Assembly (NCBI GenBank): GCA_004151065.3
Contig: NWUY0300026567.1
Coordinates: forward strand, 27,848 to 53,004
Origin: Larix sibirica
Lineage: Eukaryota > Streptophyta > Pinopsida > Pinales > Pinaceae
DNA: 25,157 nucleotides
Reading direction: 5' to 3'
The translations under genes and the position numbers were made by a program. Shown piece by piece: positions 20,050 to 25,157 of the stretch. How positions within the stretch are numbered: the stretch's first letter is position 1; the number at the start of each line of letters is the position of its first letter. The notes under the pieces were generated by a model. That model searched no databases, had not been told where the DNA came from, and saw nothing but the letters and a program-made list of their open reading frames with translations.

Positions 20050-21714
20050 AGAAAAATGAAATTTTAGGAGTTGATTGGTGAACTAAAATTTAAAGGAAAA
20101 GAAATAGAAGGCAAGAGGCCATACTATCAGGAGCCATTGAAAACAAAGAAGTACAATATCGAAATGAAATAAGAACTGAAGATGGCTAATATTGGTGATT
20201 ATTGAGATCAAGAGACTGTGTCACAGGTAGTGGATCTACCCAAAGAGTATGAGGATATGTTCCTGATAAACTTTGAAGAGATGAAATGGATTGTATGGTC
20301 CCGACGCGATATGAAAATGCAATTGAAACCTGAGGCAAAGCTTGTGAAGACACGACCATACATACTAAACCCAAGATACAGGGAGAGGGTGAAACATGAG
20401 CTATACATGAGCTATACATGATGTTGGAAGCAAGTATCATTTTTTTGGTGGAGGAATAAGACTGGATTAGCCCTATGGTTATTCAAAATAAGAAAACTCT
20501 AGGCATAATAATTTGTGTGGATCTCATAACATTGAATGTTGCATGTGTGCAGATCCATTACCTACTCCTTTTACAGACGAGGTTTTGGAAATTGTTGGAG
20601 GACACGAGGCAAACTCGTTCACTAATGGTTTCCCCAGATATCATCAGGTAAGAATTGCAGAAGAAGACAAAACAAAGAATACCTTTACAATGGAATGGGT
20701 ATCTTTTGTATATAATGTTATGCTATTCAGATTGAATACAACATCGACAATATTATTGCACATTGTAGTAACAAAATTCAAGGAATTTATCCACAAATTT
20801 ATCAAAGTATATCTAGACAATTGGACAATACTGGACAATACTCAATTTATTGAAATATCACTTGCAGGTCCTAATATTGATGCTAGATAGATAAATACAA
20901 CTACAAATCTTATTAAACCTAAATAAATGTGTGTTTTGTACACCTTTAGGAGTATTGTTGAGCCATGTAGTATGTAAAGAAAGTTTGTTGGTAGACCAAG
21001 CTAAAATAATTGTGATTGTAGATTTACCTCCTCCCACATCAATGAAGACACTCCACGCTACACTTGGACATACAAGGTACTATAGACAGTTTATAAGAAA
21101 CTATGTGTGCATCATAGCTCCCTTGGAAAAGTTGTTCAAGAGAAATACACAGTATAACTAGATGAAGGAGTGTCAGGAGGCATTCAATCTGCTAAAGGAA
21201 AGGCCAGTGACTACACCTATCTTCATATTTCCAGATAGGAAAAAGTGTCTGCATGTGCACGTTGATGCATCAGCCATATATATTAGTGTATTACTACCAC
21301 AATCGGTTGAAGATAATATATACCATCCAATCTCATTTTGCAAGTAGAAAATTATCTGACATATAGAAGAATTGTAGAAATAAGGAAAGAGAAGGGTTGG
21401 CCATGGTCAATGCTCTTCAAAAGTATCAATATTACCTATTCTAAAATGGTTTCACCTTGTTTGTAGATCATTCTGCAAAAAAGTACTTGGTGAATAAGCC
21501 AATGATGGGGGGGAGAATTTGTTGATGGTTGCTACTATTCCAGGAGTTTGATTTTGAAGTGGTGGTTAAGCCTAGAAACCGCAATGTAGGCCTTGATCAT
21601 TTATCACGTTTGGATTCTGGTGAAAGTGGTGACAATTTAGAAAATGAGTTTCCAAACACACTTGTTTCGAATAGAGGACACCCTAAACTAATCAGAGTTT
21701 TTTACGATAGGTAA
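20050..21714 (+). pseudogene. Gypsy reverse transcriptase and RNase H
   Basis: A linker is followed by VSQVVDLPKEYEDMF (20218), RPYILNPRYRERVKHEL, then DWISPMVIQNKKT and CVDLITLN (next frame), and PLPTPFTDEVLEIVGGHEA with SFTNGFPRYHQVRIAEED (20550-20660). The catalytic box is YLDNW (20810-20824). Connection: FCTPLGVLLSHVVC, LHATLGHTRYYRQFIRNY, CQEAFNLLKE. RNase H: CLHVHVDAS near 21250, KEREGLAMVNALQKYQYY, LFVDHSAKKYLVNKP, FDFEVVVKPRNRN and LDHLSRLDSGE to about 21620. The frame ends at TAG 21712-21714. Motif A Asp is Asn (AAT at 20634) and the second Asp of motif C is Asn (AAT at 20819). Frameshifts come from an 11-base tandem duplication at 20398-20419 and changes near 20550, 20840 and 21370. 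Confidence 0.8.
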
Positions 21715-21779
21715 AGCACCAAAGACATTTATGTCAATGTAAACAGTTGATGACACGCACAACTGACTATTAGCTCATC

Positions 21780-22910
21780 ATAGGACAACTATATAAACTT
21801 GGCGCAAATGGTATTTTGTGTAGATGTGTATTGGAACATAAGCACGAAACATTACTATTTGAACAACATGCAGGGGTTATCAGAGGACATAATGTTAGGA
21901 AAGATACAACAATAAAGTTGTGTGCATGGGATCGTGGTGGCCTGCGGTACATCGGGATGCCAAAGGATACTACAAGCAATGTGATGTATGTCAGAGGGTC
22001 AGGAAACCCCCCAGAAGAGATGTGATTCCATTGTTTCGGGTGATAGGATAAACCATTTAAATAATGGGCAATTGATGTTTTTGGTCTAATCAATCCTCCT
22101 GTATATAGAACCGACATGCTCTATATCATTACCATGACAAAATATTTAACGCGTTGGGAAGAGGTTGCACCAGTAAAGGATTGCACCATAAATACAACAA
22201 CACACTTTATATTTGAAAACATCATCACCGGGTTTGGGTGTCCACGAGTGAGTATGAGTGATCAAGGCACACACTTACTCAAAAAGGCAATTACAACGAT
22301 GAACTAGGAATTTATGATTCATCACCAAAATAGTACCCCTTACAACCTATAATTGAATGGCACTATGGAAGTGTTTACCAAGATTTTGGAAAATGGACTA
22401 ACCAAGATTTACGATGTGGAACGAGACAATTGGGGTGAACGGGTTTTGGCAGTATTGTAGGAATATCGCACAACAAGTCACAAAGATTAACAAATAATAC
22501 TGCTTTTCAGTTGGTATATTGTTAGGAAGCAATTATTCCTTTGGAGTTTATAGTGTCGAGTCCGCACATAGCAGTTGCAACAAAGAAACCAGACCAGGCC
22601 CGTGTTTACAGACCTATTGGAACAAGAAGAAGATAGTTTTAGCGCAGGATGTCACCAAATAGTAGAAAAGCAGCAACATAAATCATGGCATGACCGTAAG
22701 ATTCGAAAGAAGGTAATGGAACCTGGTTCCCTCATGTTACTGTATGATAGTCAATTTATGAAGAATTCAAAAAAGTTGTAGATGAGGTAGATGATACCAT
22801 TTCAAATTGCATATATTATTGAAGCAAGTATTGCCAAGTTAGCAAAGCTCGATGGTTAAGCAATGCAAGGTTTAGTGAATGGTAGTAGGCTAGATCCATA
22901 CTACGACTAG
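21780..22910 (+). pseudogene. Gypsy integrase
   Basis: The N-terminal HHCC zinc finger is split by a frameshift: His codons at 21867 and 21888 (EQHAGVIRGH), then CDVCQR with Cys codons at 21980 and 21989 in another frame. In the catalytic core, WAIDVFGLIN has Asp at 22074, VSMSDQGTH has Asp at 22260, and NGTMEVFTKILENGL has Glu at 22368. The second Asp and the Glu are separated by 35 residues, the integrase D,D(35)E signature, all in one frame. The C-terminal part (SWHDRKIRKKVMEPGSLMLL, then LVNGSRLDPYYD) ends at TAG 22908-22910. Stops within are few: 22305, 22350, 22458, 22488, 22779, 22791 and 22857. In the family it inserts the cDNA. Confidence 0.85.
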
Positions 22911-23110
22911 TTGGGCACTTACTAAAGGTACTCAATTCATTAACCCTGTACAACTAATCGGGACGAAGTCTTATTAATGCATGCTACAATAGTAAGGGGT
23001 TATTGTTTGGATTAGTAGTGGTAGCAGTGGTTGTGGAAATTTGATGCAGTGTGAGTAAACATAGTATATAGTGATAAGGAGATGTTAAGATTGCAAAGTT
23101 GATAATAAAG
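22911..23110 (+). other. Spacer between integrase and ORF3
   Basis: About 200 bases with no conserved frame. If ORF3 was expressed it needed its own mRNA (spliced or internal promoter) or reinitiation. No TATA box or clear splice pair is visible here. Confidence 0.4.
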
Positions 23111-25076
23111 ATGTCAATGCCCACACGACCATGATCTTGAACAAAGACTAAGGTAGTGAAAGAGGCCTAGTTACTTGCAGTAGAAATTCATGAAAAAGTA
23201 AATACATGTTCACTATTGCTGGGTAAATTTACTTTGTTGAAGTGTTTAGAATATAGTTCACAGGATGAAGGACAGTTTCTAGAGCTTCAATTTTCCAATT
23301 ATACCATGTTGAAGGTTACAATAGGAAGAAAGGAAAAGGTAGTGCTGAAATCATGGGCGATTAATATGTACAAGTCAGGTATCATGTGCCTATTGGATGT
23401 ACCCCATTCAGTTGCAATCCGAGCATTTCCAATTACATTAAATTTCCATTGACTAGATTACATGGTGGAAATTGATGGTTAGACCGAGCATACTCTATGG
23501 GGCCAGAGGTCATGCATATGGTCTCTATTATTTTGTGCATTGGCAAAGATGTTTGTGAAGTGATTTTGGCTCATGGCATAGCTGTGGATGGAATCTATCA
23601 AAAGTATGGTACTCATCGAGGGTTGCACGGTGTGGTCATTTATGCAATTTAGGACCCAGAGGTAAGGTTCACAACACAATTTTTATTTTGTAAGTTGTTG
23701 CATAGATTCCGAAAGGATGAATTCCCAATGGGACTAGTCCATGCGGCTGAGTAGTGCATGCAAGGTATCCGTATGTGTTAGGTGCGCTACTTACAAAATG
23801 AATTCATTCAGAATTGTTTGGATTCCCAAGAGCGTGGAAAGGAGTTGCACTGCAGTTGGGTTTTTTAACTCCTAGTTATGATTGTATGGAAACTACCCAC
23901 AAGAAGAGACTATGATACCGAATTCACTACATCCTTTCCTGCGTTGAAGTTCAATATTTGGTTATTCAACACAGATAAGCAAGTGCAAAAGGAGAGCAAC
24001 ATGGCGTTCCAACGATGGTATACACATATGATCCGATAAACTGATGAATCCTTATGGATTCCACGTTTTCTTATGGATAAGTATGATCATTTTATTTATT
24101 TCAAAGTTGATTTACATAATGTTTATCTAACACCTTGTGTATATCCTTAAGTTCTTGCGAATGCTTTACTCTTTTTCATTATAGAAGCAGATATCTAGGC
24201 TACAATTACAGAGTCGTCTAAGAATCCATGACCATAGGTTGATGATTAAGACATTGAATTTATTGGAGTCACAAACATGAGTTTTAAGAAAAACCAAGCA
24301 CCCAAGGGCGAGGTCTTGGGATCCATTCCCAATACCCAAACGTCCCCAATGCTATCTGATTTGAAGAGGAAACACGATGAAGAGAAGTAGAAGATGCCAA
24401 AGACTAAAAAGGGAAAGTACTCTAGAACATCACTTAGACCATATTCTTCACCTACATCATCATTTCAGGGAAAAGGAACCAACACTACATACTCTTCTGA
24501 TTCAAAACCCAGTAGAACACTTCATGGACACAACACTGATCAACAATGAGTCAAGTGAAAGATATTTCCTAGCCAGTTTGACCCAATGTTGAACACAGAG
24601 TAGTCTGATATGGAGTGAGATGGTCAATGACAAGACGAAGAAGGTAGAGATGGTGTGGGCATAGCCCCTTTTCCCCAAAAGTTCATGATATTGTGACTGT
24701 ATTGAAATCCAACATAGAATCTCAACATAATTTACAACAAGATTTGTCTCAACAGTTAAAATAATTACGCCACCTTTCATTACATATAAGCAATACTTCA
24801 TTAGCACATAAGTCAGCCCCGTGCACGCCAAGTAGTTCAGTACCAGAGTCACCTTAGTCATCCTTAGTACCAAGTTTCGATATGGAAGATCACCATTGTA
24901 GTAGGGTTGAGAGGAGGGTTCTTCGGATCAATCGTTTATCTCTTATTGCATATGATGGGTTTGCAACAAGTGATGTTCCTCAACAACTACTGTATGATGA
25001 ACTTGATCTCTCGCAAGTACCCTCAAGTGAACTTAATCATTATATGGCTAATATTATGACCGAGTTGGAGGATTAG
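23111..25076 (+). pseudogene. Third ORF of the gypsy element (additional ORF, function unknown)
   Basis: A coding-like track about 655 codons long begins at ATG 23111 (MSMPTRP, basic) and ends at TAG 25074-25076 (HYMANIMTELED). It crosses two frameshifts, near 23455-23495 and near 24670. Legible blocks: VEIHEKVNTCSLLLGKFTLL (from 23177, open to 23450); GPEVMHMVSIILCIGKDVCE and VILAHGIAVDGIYQKYGTHR (23500-23620); QFLFCKLLHRFRKDEFPMGL (23671-23736); FNIWLFNTDKQVQKESNMAF (23950-24010); a basic, nuclear-signal-like DLKRKHDEEK and MPKTKKGKYSR (24360-24425); an SSPTSSFQGKG stretch; a Gln-rich QHNLQQDLSQQLK (24720-24760); and an acidic C-terminus. About 15-20 stops interrupt it. I see no signal peptide, transmembrane segment or zinc finger, so it does not look like an envelope. 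I do not recognise the family. Confidence 0.55.
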
Positions 25077-25157
25077 CACCGTGTTAGGAATATCCCTTTT
25101 GGAAGTTTAATAAAATATTCTTTTCTAGTTATTCCAGGCCAAACTAATCATTTAGGT
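25077..25157 (+). other. Sequence after ORF3, possible start of the 3' LTR
   Basis: TGTTAGGAATATCCC at 25084 starts with TG and could be an LTR end, but the purine tract expected just before it is weak (GTTGGAGGATTAG at 25064-25076). Only 74 bases follow, too few to test against an upstream copy; none was found. Confidence 0.25.

Larger units (their letters stand above)
13778..25157 (+). mobile_element. Ty3/gypsy LTR retrotransposon, interrupted, with a third ORF; 3' end beyond the window
   Basis: Gene order on the plus strand is gag (13778-15191), protease (15414-~15630), foreign insert (~15636-20040), reverse transcriptase and RNase H (~20050-21714), integrase (~21780-22910), then ORF3 (23111-25076). 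Integrase following RNase H is diagnostic of Ty3/gypsy as opposed to Ty1/copia. The sequence after ORF3 may be the beginning of the 3' LTR, but no polypurine tract is clear. All parts carry stops and frameshifts. Confidence 0.8.

Noticed and set aside
24160-24185. Pyrimidine-rich tract ending TTATAG as a splice acceptor
   Set aside because: It falls inside the ORF3 track with coding-like sequence on both sides in the same frame, and no matching donor was identified. AT-rich DNA gives such tracts often.
23111-25076. ORF3 as an envelope gene
   Set aside because: No signal peptide, no strongly hydrophobic transmembrane stretch and no cleavage-site-like motif could be seen in the traced frame.
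1-25157. CRISPR arrays, tRNA or rRNA genes, bacterial operons
   Set aside because: No regularly spaced short repeats, cloverleaf with CCA-adjacent arms or rRNA-like stretches were seen. The content is eukaryotic retroelement DNA.

Overview
This window looks like plant nuclear DNA from a large, retrotransposon-rich genome. A gymnosperm is my best guess, from the style of the LINE and Ty3/gypsy families, but I cannot prove it from sequence alone. I see no intact host gene, tRNA, rRNA or CRISPR array. Nearly everything recognisable is a decayed retroelement, read here by following protein motifs through stop codons and frameshifts.

Layout. (1) 1-~560, minus strand: the 5' end of an L1-type LINE whose ORF1 runs off the left edge. 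(2) ~640-1190: three diverged copies of a repeat. (3) 1499-1707: a short SINE-like element with an A tail and a 7-bp putative target duplication. (4) 1897-2645: coding-like remnants I cannot name. (5) 2646-~3660: AT-rich DNA with nothing recognisable. (6) ~3666-10569, plus strand: a nearly complete L1-type LINE about 6.9 kb long. It has a 5' UTR with an internal repeat, ORF1 (DUF4283-like domain plus CCHC knuckle), ORF2 (APE endonuclease, reverse transcriptase, zf-RVT, C-terminal RNase H), a 3' UTR and a poly(A) tail. ORF1 and ORF2 overlap by the four bases ATGA. (7) 11651-12965: two ~600-bp direct repeats, one ending in (TA)n and the other in (TG)n at the same place. (8) 13778-25157: a Ty3/gypsy element with gag (five CCHC-knuckle footprints), protease, reverse transcriptase, RNase H and integrase, followed by a third sense ORF-like region of about 650 codons (23111-25076). 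(9) Nested in that element between protease and reverse transcriptase (~15636-20040) is the 5' half of a second LTR element: an LTR with a TATA box, a PBS-like site, a long leader and a different gag, but no pol.

Both large elements are dead copies. The LINE ORF2 has about four frameshifts and a dozen stops. The gypsy reverse transcriptase has Asp-to-Asn changes at two catalytic positions and two small tandem duplications, although the integrase D,D(35)E triad is still readable. The most interesting item is the extra ORF downstream of integrase, in the position of env-like or additional ORFs in some plant gypsy lineages. I see no envelope-like membrane segments in it and do not recognise its family. 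The undetermined bases at 17454-17455 and 17830 lie beside two identical 33-base stretches, so local assembly there is suspect.
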